From Holophagaceae bacterium (lineage in GTDB: Bacteria > Acidobacteriota > Holophagae > Holophagales > Holophagaceae), in assembly GCA_025355915.1 (NCBI GenBank), contig JANXYT010000415.1, positions 1 through 9,331 on the forward strand: a stretch of 9,331 bases of DNA, written 5' to 3'. This document shows, piece by piece, positions 1 to 6,453 of the stretch. The notes beneath the pieces were generated by a model. It saw only the letters and a program-made list of their open reading frames with translations, did not search any database and was not told the origin of the DNA. How positions within the stretch are numbered: the stretch's first letter is position 1; every line of letters starts with the position of its first letter. A program made the translations under genes and the position numbers.

Positions 1-840
1 CTCGTCACCGAGGCCGAGATCCGCCGCATCGTGCAGATCAAGGTCGAAGAAAGCATCTTCGACACCTTTTTATGGCATGTGGGCAGCTTCGAATTTCATG
101 ACGGTGCGGCCTCCCACCAGAAATCCATGCTCCTCAGCCTCGACGTCACCGGCATCGTGCTCGAGGGTGCCCGCCGAATGGATGACTGGAAGCGGATCCG
201 CAAGGTCATCAAGGGTGGTGACGCGATCATCTCGGCCATCTCCGAAGCGATCGCTGAACGGCTACCCCTCGCCCCCGAGGACGCGGACATCCTGACCCGC
301 CTCGATGGCATCAAGCGCGTGGATCAGCTGGTGCTGGACATGCGCATGCCTGAATACAAAATCAACAAGTTGCTCTTCGACCTCCACGAGAAGGGCCTCG
401 TCCGCATCCTGAATCCCGGTGGCAACCTGGGCGATAACCCCAGCCTGCAGCTCCAGCGGGCGCGGGCCCTGGTGGAGAAGCAGAAGCTCCAGGAAGCCCA
501 GGAGGAGCTCCGGCGCATCCTCAAGGATTCGCCCCGGCACCTGGATGCGAACAAGATGATGGCTGTGGTCCAGGATCTCCTCGACGAGAAGAAGCTGGAC
601 CAGGATCTCATTCCTGAACTGGCCGTGAGCCTGGACGAGCTGATGACCACCAACCTCGGCCCCAACGAGGCCTTCCTGGCCAGCCGCGTGAACGGTCTGT
701 GGACCGTGCGGGACATCCTCTCCATCGCCCCCTTCGAACAGAGCGAGTGCCTCGCCATCTTCTCCAAGCTCCTGAAGCGTGGGATTCTCAGGACCACGAA
801 ACCCGCCCAGGGCGGCGATCAGCTCGGAGCCTCGCGCTGA
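1..840 (+). CDS. DUF4388 (PatA-like N-terminal domain) protein with winged-helix and TPR-like regions, 5' partial
   Basis: The reading frame is open from the first base, so the N-terminus lies outside the window; the GTG at 31 is internal. Residues 1-70 (counted from base 1) look like the end of a DUF4388 domain: a helix followed by HVGSFEFHDG, then VLEGARRMDDWKRIRK, the typical closing helix. Residues about 97-140 form a winged-helix-like unit (ILTRLDG...LLFDLHEKGLVRIL). Residues 149-198 resemble a TPR helix pair, and residues 209-266 repeat the winged-helix-like pattern (FLASRVNGLWTVRDIL...LLKRGIL). There is no signal peptide or membrane segment in what is visible, so it is probably cytoplasmic. 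DUF4388 proteins are often linked to regulation, gliding or signalling in deltaproteobacteria and acidobacteria, but the molecular role is generally unknown. It is followed after 25 nt by a secreted coiled-coil protein, probably in the same operon. Family call is good; function is not known. Confidence 0.8.
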   Translation, partial: LVTEAEIRRIVQIKVEESIFDTFLWHVGSFEFHDGAASHQKSMLLSLDVTGIVLEGARRMDDWKRIRKVIKGGDAIISAISEAIAERLPLAPEDADILTRLDGIKRVDQLVLDMRMPEYKINKLLFDLHEKGLVRILNPGGNLGDNPSLQLQRARALVEKQKLQEAQEELRRILKDSPRHLDANKMMAVVQDLLDEKKLDQDLIPELAVSLDELMTTNLGPNEAFLASRVNGLWTVRDILSIAPFEQSECLAIFSKLLKRGILRTTKPAQGGDQLGASR

Positions 841-865
841 GCCATCCCCTGTATCCGGAGGTCTC

Positions 866-1573
866 ATGCGCATAGCCCTCGCCCTGCTGCTCCTGGCCCT
901 GCCCCTCGCGGCGGCGAAGAAACCCACGGCCGCCCAGCTGGAATCCCAGGTAAGGCGACTCACGGAAGAGCGCGACAACCTGAAACAGCGGCTGGCGGCC
1001 ACCGAGGACCTCCAGCAGGAGCTTGCCGGGGTCAAGAAGGCCAGGGACCTCATGCAGTCTGAGGCCGAGACGGCCCGCAAAGAAACCGACCAGCTGCGAG
1101 CTACCCTTAAAGAAAACCAGGGCGGTGGCGATGCCATTCTGAACGAACTCCAGGCTGCCAAGCAGGCGGCCGCCGAGGCCAAGGCCGAGGCAGGGCGCCT
1201 CAAGGTCGAGAACGAGGCGCTCCAGCACAAGGTCAGTGCCCTCCCCGGCGAAGGCGACCTCGTGCCGCTGGGGGAGGACCTCCAGCCTGCGAAGGCCATC
1301 AACCTCAACCGCGCGACCCCCCGGCTCAAGTCCTCTGGACTCTTGTCCACCCGCCCCAAGGGCGTGGTGGTGGTCAACGTGCTGATCAACGAAAAGGGTG
1401 ATGTGGTGGCCGCCCGGCTCATCCAGGGCTTGCCGGGGGATTCCCTGGATGCCAAGGAAGCCGGCGAGGCTTGTGTGGAGGCCGCGAAGCACATTGTCTT
1501 CGATCCCGCCTCATCCAAGGACGGGAAGACCCGCTTCAAGGTCTGGCAAGGCGTCGGCTTCTACCTCGACTGA
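866..1573 (+). CDS. Secreted coiled-coil protein with C-terminal TonB-C-like domain
   Basis: A 235-residue protein. The ATG at 866 is preceded by GGAGG at 857-861 and opens a signal peptide (MRIALALLLLALPLAAA, then KKP), which is why this start is preferred to the upstream in-frame GTG at 779 that overlaps the previous gene. Residues about 21-124 are Ala/Glu/Lys/Gln-rich with heptad-like leucines, as in a long coiled coil. Residues about 148-235 match the TonB C-terminal / energy-transducer fold: KGVVVVNVLINEKGDVVAAR, then EACVEAAKHIVFDPA and a DGK turn. It lacks the Pro-rich linker of true TonB and carries a coiled coil instead, so it is more likely a periplasmic or membrane-tethered structural or adaptor protein than a siderophore-uptake energiser. 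No ExbB/ExbD is visible. The signal segment could be uncleaved and serve as an anchor. Secretion and domain calls are fairly sure; the role is inferred weakly. Confidence 0.75.
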   Translation: MRIALALLLLALPLAAAKKPTAAQLESQVRRLTEERDNLKQRLAATEDLQQELAGVKKARDLMQSEAETARKETDQLRATLKENQGGGDAILNELQAAKQAAAEAKAEAGRLKVENEALQHKVSALPGEGDLVPLGEDLQPAKAINLNRATPRLKSSGLLSTRPKGVVVVNVLINEKGDVVAARLIQGLPGDSLDAKEAGEACVEAAKHIVFDPASSKDGKTRFKVWQGVGFYLD

Positions 1574-1590
1574 GGGCGGAAAGGCGATAC

Positions 1591-1616
1591 CGACCCTCGG
1601 CTGCCGGCCGGGGTCG
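1591..1616. repeat. Hairpin 18 nt after the TonB-C-like gene
   Basis: CGACCC (1591-1596) pairs with GGGTCG (1611-1616), with further G/C pairing possible inside. No T-run follows on the plus strand, so it is at best a non-canonical terminator or 3'-end stabiliser for the gene ending at 1573. Confidence 0.35.
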
Positions 1617-1667
1617 TCCGGCTCCGTGTTCCGAACAAGGGGCTAGAGCCGTCTGGGCGTCATGCAG

Positions 1668-1719
1668 GATCCCCGCTCGTCCCCGGGCCTGGAGAGGGGA
1701 CCGGGAAAGCGCGGGGATC
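1668..1719. repeat. Nested inverted repeat in convergent intergenic gap
   Basis: A perfect 9-bp outer stem, GATCCCCGC (1668-1676) with GCGGGGATC (1711-1719), encloses a second perfect 6-bp stem, GTCCCC (1679-1684) with GGGGAC (1696-1701). The internal loop is asymmetric (2 nt against 9 nt). It lies between two convergent genes and no T-run follows on either strand. It could be a structured 3' end for either transcript; the function is unknown. Confidence 0.5.
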
Positions 1720-1748
1720 GGTTCGTGGGGAAACGCGGCAAAGCATTA

Positions 1749-1776
1749 CCGGCCCAGGCAATTGCGCCGGGGCCGG
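1749..1776 (-). terminator. Possible terminator of the Ig/FGE-like lipoprotein gene
   Basis: CCGGCCC (1749-1755) pairs perfectly with GGGCCGG (1770-1776); a smaller GGC/GCC stem (1757-1759, 1766-1768) can form in the loop. It begins 12 nt past the stop codon of the minus-strand gene. Read on the minus strand it is followed only by taatgcttt, a poor U-tract, so intrinsic termination is plausible but weak. Confidence 0.4.
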
Positions 1777-1787
1777 CGGGGGAAGAA

Positions 1788-4700
1788 TCAGGGAAGCTGC
1801 AGAACCACGCGGAAACCATCGGTCAGCGAGCGGAAAGTGCGGAGGTCCGATCCGCGCGCCTTAGACTGGCCAAAATGGCTGTTGTGTTGCCAAGATCCGC
1901 CCCGGAATGCGCGTAGGGTCGACCTCGGGGTATCCATCCAGGCCGTGCCATCGAGCGGGAGTGCGGGCACGCCTGTTCCGGTGGCAGCATAGGTGGCGTG
2001 CCAATCATCCTGACAAACCGCCCATACATTGCCAGCCATGTCGTACAAACCCCAGGCATTGGGAAGCTTGCCCTTCACAGGGTGGGTACTGCCCAGAGGG
2101 TAGGTAATGCTGGCACTGTTACGGGAAGACCATAAATAGGTGTCGATTAGCGCGATCACCGTTGGGTCCACTGAGCCTGAGTCATAAGATCCGAAATAGT
2201 AATTGTCCTGCCCGAAGCTTCCGGCTCGACAGGCGTACTCATATTCCGCTTCCGTGGGCAGGCGGAAAAGGCTACCCGCAGGCCGGGTGGCCAGTGTTGC
2301 TGCGTTCAACATATCCAGGAAGCCAGTCGTGGTGGCAGTGATGTCGTCGAAGGATACCTGCTCCACAGGTCGCGTGAAGTCATCATTGGCCGCTCCATTG
2401 GCAGTGCAGAAAGCCGATGGGTTCGTGCCCCCCACGATGGCCAGCCACTGGGCCTGGGTGCAGGGAGCCTTCGCAATATAGAATGGCTTGGCGAAGGTCA
2501 CGGAATGTGCTGGCAAGGCAGCCGGATCTGAGGAAACAATTGCAGGCGCTATATCCGTTTCGCCCATGGTGAAGGTTCCCGCGGGCACCAGGACCAGTTC
2601 AATGGTTTCGCTGGAAGCCGTCAGGGTCAGGTTCTGATTCAGTCCCCCAGCCATGCTGGTGGTCGAACCAAAGCTGTTGGTGGCGATGGCCCTGAATAGG
2701 GCACCGTTGTCCGTAGCAACAAGAGATGGCGTGACATAGGAAAGGCCTGATGCGCCTGAAATTGGGGACCAGCTAGAGCCACTGTCGTTGCTACGCTGCC
2801 AGGTGATACCAGTGATGGCGGCAACCGAACTGGCCGCCACAGTGAAGGTGACTGGGGTTCCAGCGGGCAGCACCAGTACCTGAGGGGCAGGATTTGTGGT
2901 GAAAACAGGAAGCACGGCCACGGTGGTCGAGGCATAGACGCTCAAGCCTGCCGCGCTGGTGACGGTCAGGATGTAAGTCGCATTGGCTCCCAGAGGGCCA
3001 GTGGCAGTGGCCACACCACTGATCACGGTAAATGGCACGGTACCGGCGCCCTGGTTCACCGAGGCTGTTCCACCTGGGTCGACCGTGAACACTGCCGTGA
3101 GGGTCGCTCCCGTCCCATCGGCGGCGAGACCAGCATTGGTGAAACTGGTGATGCTGGGCGCTGGCACCACGGTCACAATCACCTGCATGGTGGCGGGGGG
3201 CCCCACCACAGGGGTCACGGTCAGAGTGTAGGTCGTGGTGGCGTTCAATGGGCCCACATTGCTTGTTCCGCCGCTTGATACACTCCCCACTCCCTGATCA
3301 ATGGTGCCCGTGCCTCCAGAGAAGGTATAGGACAGAATGGTGCTGGTTCCAGCAGTGATGGTGCCTGGTTTAAAGGTACCTAAACCCGCCACAAAGCTGG
3401 TGATGACAGGACCCGCGCTCACCGTCAGCGTCGCGACGGTACTGATCACAGGGCTGCCAAAACCGTTGGAGACGGTCACAGTATAGTTGCCAGCATCGCC
3501 CGTCACGGCTGAAGCGATGGTGTAGGTTGCAGCATCGGTCCCGACATTGACCGCGCCCTTCTTCCACTGGTAGTGCAAAGGCGCAGTGCCCGTGGCCACC
3601 ACGGTGAAGGAGGCAGGGCTGCCGGTCGCTACACTCGCGTTGGCGGGCTGCGTGGTGATGGCGGGAGGCACGTTGACCGTCAGAGTTGCTGCAGTGCTGG
3701 TCACAGGGGTTCCAAAACCGTTCGAGACGGTCACGGTATAGCTGCCCGCATCGCCGGTCGCGGCTGCAGCGATGGCGTAGGTCGCGGCATCCATCCCGAC
3801 ATTGACCACACCCTTCTTCCACTGGTAGTGCAGCGGCGCGGTGCCAGTCGCCATCACGCTGAACGAAGCTGGACCGCCGGCGGTCACACTCGCGCTGGCG
3901 GGCTGGGTGGTGATGGCGGGAGGCACGTTGACCGTCAGCGTCGCGGCGTTGCTGGTCACCACAGTGCTACCAAAACCGTTCGAGACGGTCACGGTATAGC
4001 TGCCAGCATCGCCGGCCGTGGTTGCAGCAATGGTGTACGTCGCGGCATCGGTCCCGACATTGGTCGTACCCTTCTTCCACTGGTAGTGGAGTGGCGCGGT
4101 GCCCGCAGCTACCACGGTGAAAGTAGCGGGGCTGCCCGCTGTCACCGTCGCGCTGACGGGGTGCGTGGTGATGGTGGGGGCCACCCCCAGGGCGGTCACG
4201 GTGAGCGTGGCGGCATTGCTATTGATCGATCCTGCGGCGTTGGTCAAGACGCAACGGAACTTGGTGCCGCTACTCCTCAGGGCGGGGGCAGCGATGGTAT
4301 AGCTGGCCGCCGTGGCGCCTGCCACGTTGGTCCAGGTGGTGCCATCCGCACTGGACTGCCACTGCAGGGTGGCGGCGGGATTGGCATCCGGAACCACGGT
4401 GAAGGTGGCCGGACTGCCGGCTGTCACAGACTTGTCCCCGGGCTGGGTGGTGATGGCGAGCCACTGCACGCTCAGGGTCGCCGCCGGGCTGGTGGCATCC
4501 GGGCTCACAGTGTTGCTGGCGGTGGCGCGGAACTGGGCCGTATGATCCGCCTTGACGGCGGTGAAGGTGAAGGTCGCGTTGGTGGCACCACTGATGGCTG
4601 TCCAGGTGGTGCCGTTGTCGTTGCTGCGCTGCCAGGTGAAGGTGGGCGCGGGGGTGCCGCTGGCCGCCACCGTGAAGCTGGCTGCGCTGCCCGCGTTCAC

Positions 4701-4895
4701 GGTCTGGCTCGCGGGCTGGGTGGTGATCAGGGGGGCGGCATTGGTGATGGTATTGCCGCCACCGCCGCCTCCGCCTCCACAGGCCATGGCCAGGATGAGT
4801 GCCGCCTGGGCCAAGAACAATCCAGTATTACGCCAAAAACAAGGCGATTTTCCACTATGGATAGATAGTGGTTGTATGTATATTTCCCTACTCAT
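1788..4895 (-). CDS. Ig-repeat lipoprotein with C-terminal FGE-sulfatase/SUMF1-like domain
   Basis: A 1035-residue protein. The ATG at 4895-4893 has AAGGGGA (minus strand of 4901-4907) 5 nt upstream. The hydrophobic stretch at 25-38 ends in a lipobox LAMAC with Cys39, followed by eight glycines, so this should be a lipid-anchored surface protein; the 24-residue region before the hydrophobic core is long. Beta-sandwich domains follow: Ig-like at about 55-145, 146-233, 234-322, 323-407 and 408-492 (ITTQPxxxxVTAGxPAxF...YQWKKG...DAGSYTVTVSNGFG), two different all-beta repeats at 493-578 and 579-663 (ITSF...TYTLTV), and another Ig-like domain at 664-761. Residues 762-1035 are an FGE/SUMF1 domain: FTMGETD, PFYIAKAPCTQAQW, RLPTEAEYEYACRAG, NAWGLYDMAGNVW, RGGSW (998-1002), DGFRVVL. 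The positions of the two catalytic FGE cysteines are His1004 and Gly1009, so classical formylglycine-generating activity is unlikely; a binding role is more plausible. It is probably transcribed alone. Adhesin or carbohydrate/protein-binding function is inference. Confidence 0.88.
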   Translation of the reverse strand: MSREIYIQPLSIHSGKSPCFWRNTGLFLAQAALILAMACGGGGGGGGNTITNAAPLITTQPASQTVNAGSAASFTVAASGTPAPTFTWQRSNDNGTTWTAISGATNATFTFTAVKADHTAQFRATASNTVSPDATSPAATLSVQWLAITTQPGDKSVTAGSPATFTVVPDANPAATLQWQSSADGTTWTNVAGATAASYTIAAPALRSSGTKFRCVLTNAAGSINSNAATLTVTALGVAPTITTHPVSATVTAGSPATFTVVAAGTAPLHYQWKKGTTNVGTDAATYTIAATTAGDAGSYTVTVSNGFGSTVVTSNAATLTVNVPPAITTQPASASVTAGGPASFSVMATGTAPLHYQWKKGVVNVGMDAATYAIAAAATGDAGSYTVTVSNGFGTPVTSTAATLTVNVPPAITTQPANASVATGSPASFTVVATGTAPLHYQWKKGAVNVGTDAATYTIASAVTGDAGNYTVTVSNGFGSPVISTVATLTVSAGPVITSFVAGLGTFKPGTITAGTSTILSYTFSGGTGTIDQGVGSVSSGGTSNVGPLNATTTYTLTVTPVVGPPATMQVIVTVVPAPSITSFTNAGLAADGTGATLTAVFTVDPGGTASVNQGAGTVPFTVISGVATATGPLGANATYILTVTSAAGLSVYASTTVAVLPVFTTNPAPQVLVLPAGTPVTFTVAASSVAAITGITWQRSNDSGSSWSPISGASGLSYVTPSLVATDNGALFRAIATNSFGSTTSMAGGLNQNLTLTASSETIELVLVPAGTFTMGETDIAPAIVSSDPAALPAHSVTFAKPFYIAKAPCTQAQWLAIVGGTNPSAFCTANGAANDDFTRPVEQVSFDDITATTTGFLDMLNAATLATRPAGSLFRLPTEAEYEYACRAGSFGQDNYYFGSYDSGSVDPTVIALIDTYLWSSRNSASITYPLGSTHPVKGKLPNAWGLYDMAGNVWAVCQDDWHATYAATGTGVPALPLDGTAWMDTPRSTLRAFRGGSWQHNSHFGQSKARGSDLRTFRSLTDGFRVVLQLP
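3421..4197 (-). repeat. Three tandem Ig-domain repeats, about 255 bp each, inside the lipoprotein gene
   Basis: Units at about 3421-3675, 3676-3930 and 3931-4197 share long stretches. The boundary motif accgtcag recurs at 3421, 3676 and 3931, an exact 255-bp (85-residue) spacing; the third unit is slightly longer. Protein copies keep APLHYQWKKG, DAATY and GDAGxYTVTVSNGFG almost unchanged while the linker segments differ. This implies recent duplication or gene conversion within the gene. Confidence 0.85.
4852..4871. repeat. Stem-loop in the first codons of the lipoprotein gene
   Basis: CCACTAT (4852-4858) and ATAGTGG (4865-4871) are perfect inverted arms with a 6-nt loop, covering codons for residues about 9-15. 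In the mRNA it lies about 25 nt after the start codon and could affect initiation. Effect unproven. Confidence 0.45.
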
Positions 4896-5310
4896 AGAAG
4901 TCCCCTTATCTATAAACCAAAATGGACCTCAAGGCTTCCTTGTCAAGAAGTGTGGATGAAATTTATAGTCAATTGACGGCATGTACCGTTCTTGTTCGTT
5001 TCATGTTCCACTACCCAATCTTGTGAATACAACGATATCTAAAATACTACAAAAAATGATTTAAACTCTCATCGTGAATTGGATTGAGGGGTCAAATGCC
5101 CCGATTTTACCGGGGCCAAGTTCGGGTCGTCCGGGGGGACCGACGCTGTCGGTTGGGAATCCGATGAGGTCTATTTGGGGACGACTCGACCCACCGATGG
5201 AAGATTCGCCGGGCTGTCTCTAGAGGCAGCGTCTCGGATTTGGCAGGCCCCCAGGATGCGTCACACCCGGAAAGCGTCTGGCGATGTTCACGGTTGGCGC
5301 CCTGGGCGCA
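4896..5310. other. Intergenic region between truA 3' end and the lipoprotein gene start: AT-rich control DNA plus inverted repeats
   Basis: No gene is supported in these 415 bases. Bases about 4900-5090 are markedly AT-rich against the surroundings and should contain the lipoprotein promoter. On the minus strand there is a TTGACA at 4946-4941 and a TATAAAT box at 4967-4961, but neither has a well-spaced partner, so no promoter is assigned. Bases 5098-5230 carry a series of inverted repeats listed separately. The ORFs that cross 5175-5310 on the plus strand are shadows of truA. Confidence 0.6.
5098..5189. other. Cluster of inverted repeats; possible structured RNA or truA 3' region
   Basis: GCCCCG (5098-5103) pairs with CGGGGC (5111-5116). 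Next, 5122-5132 pairs with 5179-5189 over 11 positions, ten Watson-Crick and one G-U, and encloses a perfect hairpin ACCGAC-gct-GTCGGT (5139-5153). A further 18-nt near-palindrome centred on CTCTAGAG lies at 5213-5230. The strand is undecided: on the minus strand it would be the 3' region of truA or the distal leader of the lipoprotein gene. I recognise no known riboswitch or sRNA family. Confidence 0.45.
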
Positions 5311-6102
5311 TCAGGCCCTTTCTCCAAAGGGACTGGGCTCGCCTAGGCCCCACCGGGCCTCGTACCAGACCTTCTCCAGGCAAAGCCCTTCTGGGGGCGC
5401 AGTCTGGCCGGCAAGCCTCCGGTCCCTTGATTTCAGCAACCCGACGAGGGATTCCGGCGAACGCCGCCCCCGGCCGACCTCGACCAGGGTTCCCGCCATG
5501 ATGCGAACCTGGTGCATGAGAAAACTGCTGCCTTCGAAAATTAGCTCGGCGCCGCCTTCCACGGGAACGATCCGGATGGCGTAAAGGGTGCGCACGGGTG
5601 TCTTCGCCACGCATTCAGAACAACGGAAACTGGAATAATCATGGGTTCCAAGCAGGGGCGGTACTCCCGCGGCCATCTGGTTCAGATCGAGGGGGATCGC
5701 CCGATGCACATGCCAGCGGAAGGCCGCCCGCAGGGGATCCGCCGCCGGGCCAAGATCCAGCCGGTAGACATAGCGCTTGGCCACCGCATGCTGACGAGGG
5801 AAGAAGCCCTCAGGCGCCGGTTGAACCGCCATGACTCGGATATCCGCCTGAAGATGGGCGTTCAAGGCCGTGAGGAGGCGATAGGGCTCCCAGGACCGAG
5901 CGGTGTGAATGAGCACACCCTGAGCCCGGGCGTGCACGCCGGCATCCGTCCGCCCCGTACCTTGGGGCATCGGCGCCGCTGGATCAAAGGCCCGGAGGGC
6001 GTTCCATAGCTCGCCCTGACCGCTCCGCAGCACCGACTGGATCTGCCAGCCGTGAAATCCGCCTCCCGCGTAGGCCACCTGGAGGAAGTAGGGATGGGTC
6101 AT
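5311..6102 (-). CDS. truA: tRNA pseudouridine(38-40) synthase TruA
   Basis: A 263-residue protein, close to the usual length of the family. TruA isomerises uridines 38-40 in the anticodon arm of tRNAs in the cytoplasm. Visible motifs are the N-terminal YAGGGFHGWQIQ, SGQGELWNAL, and the catalytic motif GTGRTDAGVHA with Asp53 as nucleophile. Later come FFPRQHAVAKRYVYRL, the HDYSSF segment, and FLMHQVRIMAGTLVEVGRG near the C-terminus. The ATG at 6102 is chosen because the family starts shortly before the YDG-like strand; the in-frame GTG at 6156 would add 18 residues with no family counterpart. Neither start has a good Shine-Dalgarno sequence, so the start is less sure than the gene. It is divergent from the HU gene and is followed on the same strand, after a 415-bp gap, by the lipoprotein gene, with which it has no obvious functional link. 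Confidence 0.97.
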   Translation of the reverse strand: MTHPYFLQVAYAGGGFHGWQIQSVLRSGQGELWNALRAFDPAAPMPQGTGRTDAGVHARAQGVLIHTARSWEPYRLLTALNAHLQADIRVMAVQPAPEGFFPRQHAVAKRYVYRLDLGPAADPLRAAFRWHVHRAIPLDLNQMAAGVPPLLGTHDYSSFRCSECVAKTPVRTLYAIRIVPVEGGAELIFEGSSFLMHQVRIMAGTLVEVGRGRRSPESLVGLLKSRDRRLAGQTAPPEGLCLEKVWYEARWGLGEPSPFGERA

Positions 6103-6235
6103 GCCCCAATGATAGGCCTGGGATGGGCCGGAGCGGTTGAACGGACAACGAATCACCCGTTCTACGGGGATCTGCGAGATCCATGGGACTTACATGCGAG
6201 CATTTTGGGCCATTTCGTTGTTCCATGGCCTCCTG

Positions 6236-6267
6236 GATCCCCCAATGGGGCGGATCTTCGATTTTTT
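6236..6267 (+). terminator. Terminator-like stem with T-run upstream of the HU promoter
   Basis: GATCC (6236-6240) pairs with GGATC (6252-6256), extended by three C-G pairs with one bulged C, and followed by six T residues at 6262-6267 after a 5-nt gap. Read on the plus strand it resembles an intrinsic terminator, yet no plus-strand gene lies just upstream. It could insulate hup from read-through transcription or be fortuitous. Confidence 0.3.
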
Positions 6268-6281
6268 ATGAAAGAAAATCC

Positions 6282-6310
6282 TTGACCACGCTACGTCTGC
6301 GACGTAGCTT
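6282..6310 (+). promoter_or_regulatory. Putative HU promoter with an embedded palindromic operator
   Basis: TTGACC (6282-6287) is a good -35 match; 17 nt later is TAGCTT (6305-6310), a weak -10. The spacer and -10 carry a perfect inverted repeat GCTACGTC-tgc-GACGTAGC (6290-6308). Such a position suits a repressor site. No factor is identified and the transcription start is not proven. Confidence 0.4.
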
Positions 6311-6453
6311 CTTGGCAGTTTAGGAAATACAGGATTCATGGGCCTCTTGAGGTTCTTGGACCTTGAAAATTCAGCAAATACGGCCGTCTCACGTCAGAGG
6401 CGATTCCGTTTCTCTCAACCCGGGGGCACAGATCCCCAATTTCGGAGGTTTCC

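Larger units (their letters stand above)
6103..6453. other. Divergent control region between truA and the HU gene
   Basis: No gene is supported in these 351 bases. It contains GGATCT-gcg-AGATCC (6168-6182), a stem with a following T-run (6236-6267), a long palindrome in a putative HU promoter (6290-6308), and a leader of roughly 130 nt ending at the HU start. The leader also has short repeats, for example CCTCTTGAGG and GGGG/CCCC flanking cacagat just before the ribosome binding site. No clear truA promoter was found. Confidence 0.6.

Noticed and set aside
262..1539. 425-codon open frame on the minus strand
   Set aside because: It lies opposite the DUF4388 and coiled-coil genes, both supported by motifs; no start signal or domain supports it.
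1788..1915. Variable-region end of a diversity-generating retroelement target (FGE-like C-terminus)
   Set aside because: The fold and C-terminal position fit, but there is no run of AAY codons, no near-identical template repeat nearby and no reverse transcriptase in the window.
3421..4197. CRISPR-like array
   Set aside because: The repeats are 255 bp, in frame and coding for Ig-like domains, with no short repeat-spacer pattern.
3573..4868. 431-codon open frame on the plus strand
   Set aside because: It is a shadow of the Ig repeats, with a repetitive Gly/Arg/His-rich translation mirroring the 255-bp period.
4941..4967. Promoter of the lipoprotein gene using TTGACA or TATAAAT on the minus strand
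   Set aside because: TTGACA has no acceptable -10 at 16-18 bp, and TATAAAT has no matching -35, so the boxes cannot be paired into one promoter.
5248..5290. Possible c-di-GMP riboswitch-like sequence
   Set aside because: Only short resemblances such as cccggaaagcg; the conserved GEMM core elements and pairing are not present.
5175..5584. Plus-strand open frames at the end of truA
   Set aside because: They are antisense to truA and show no start signal or family similarity.
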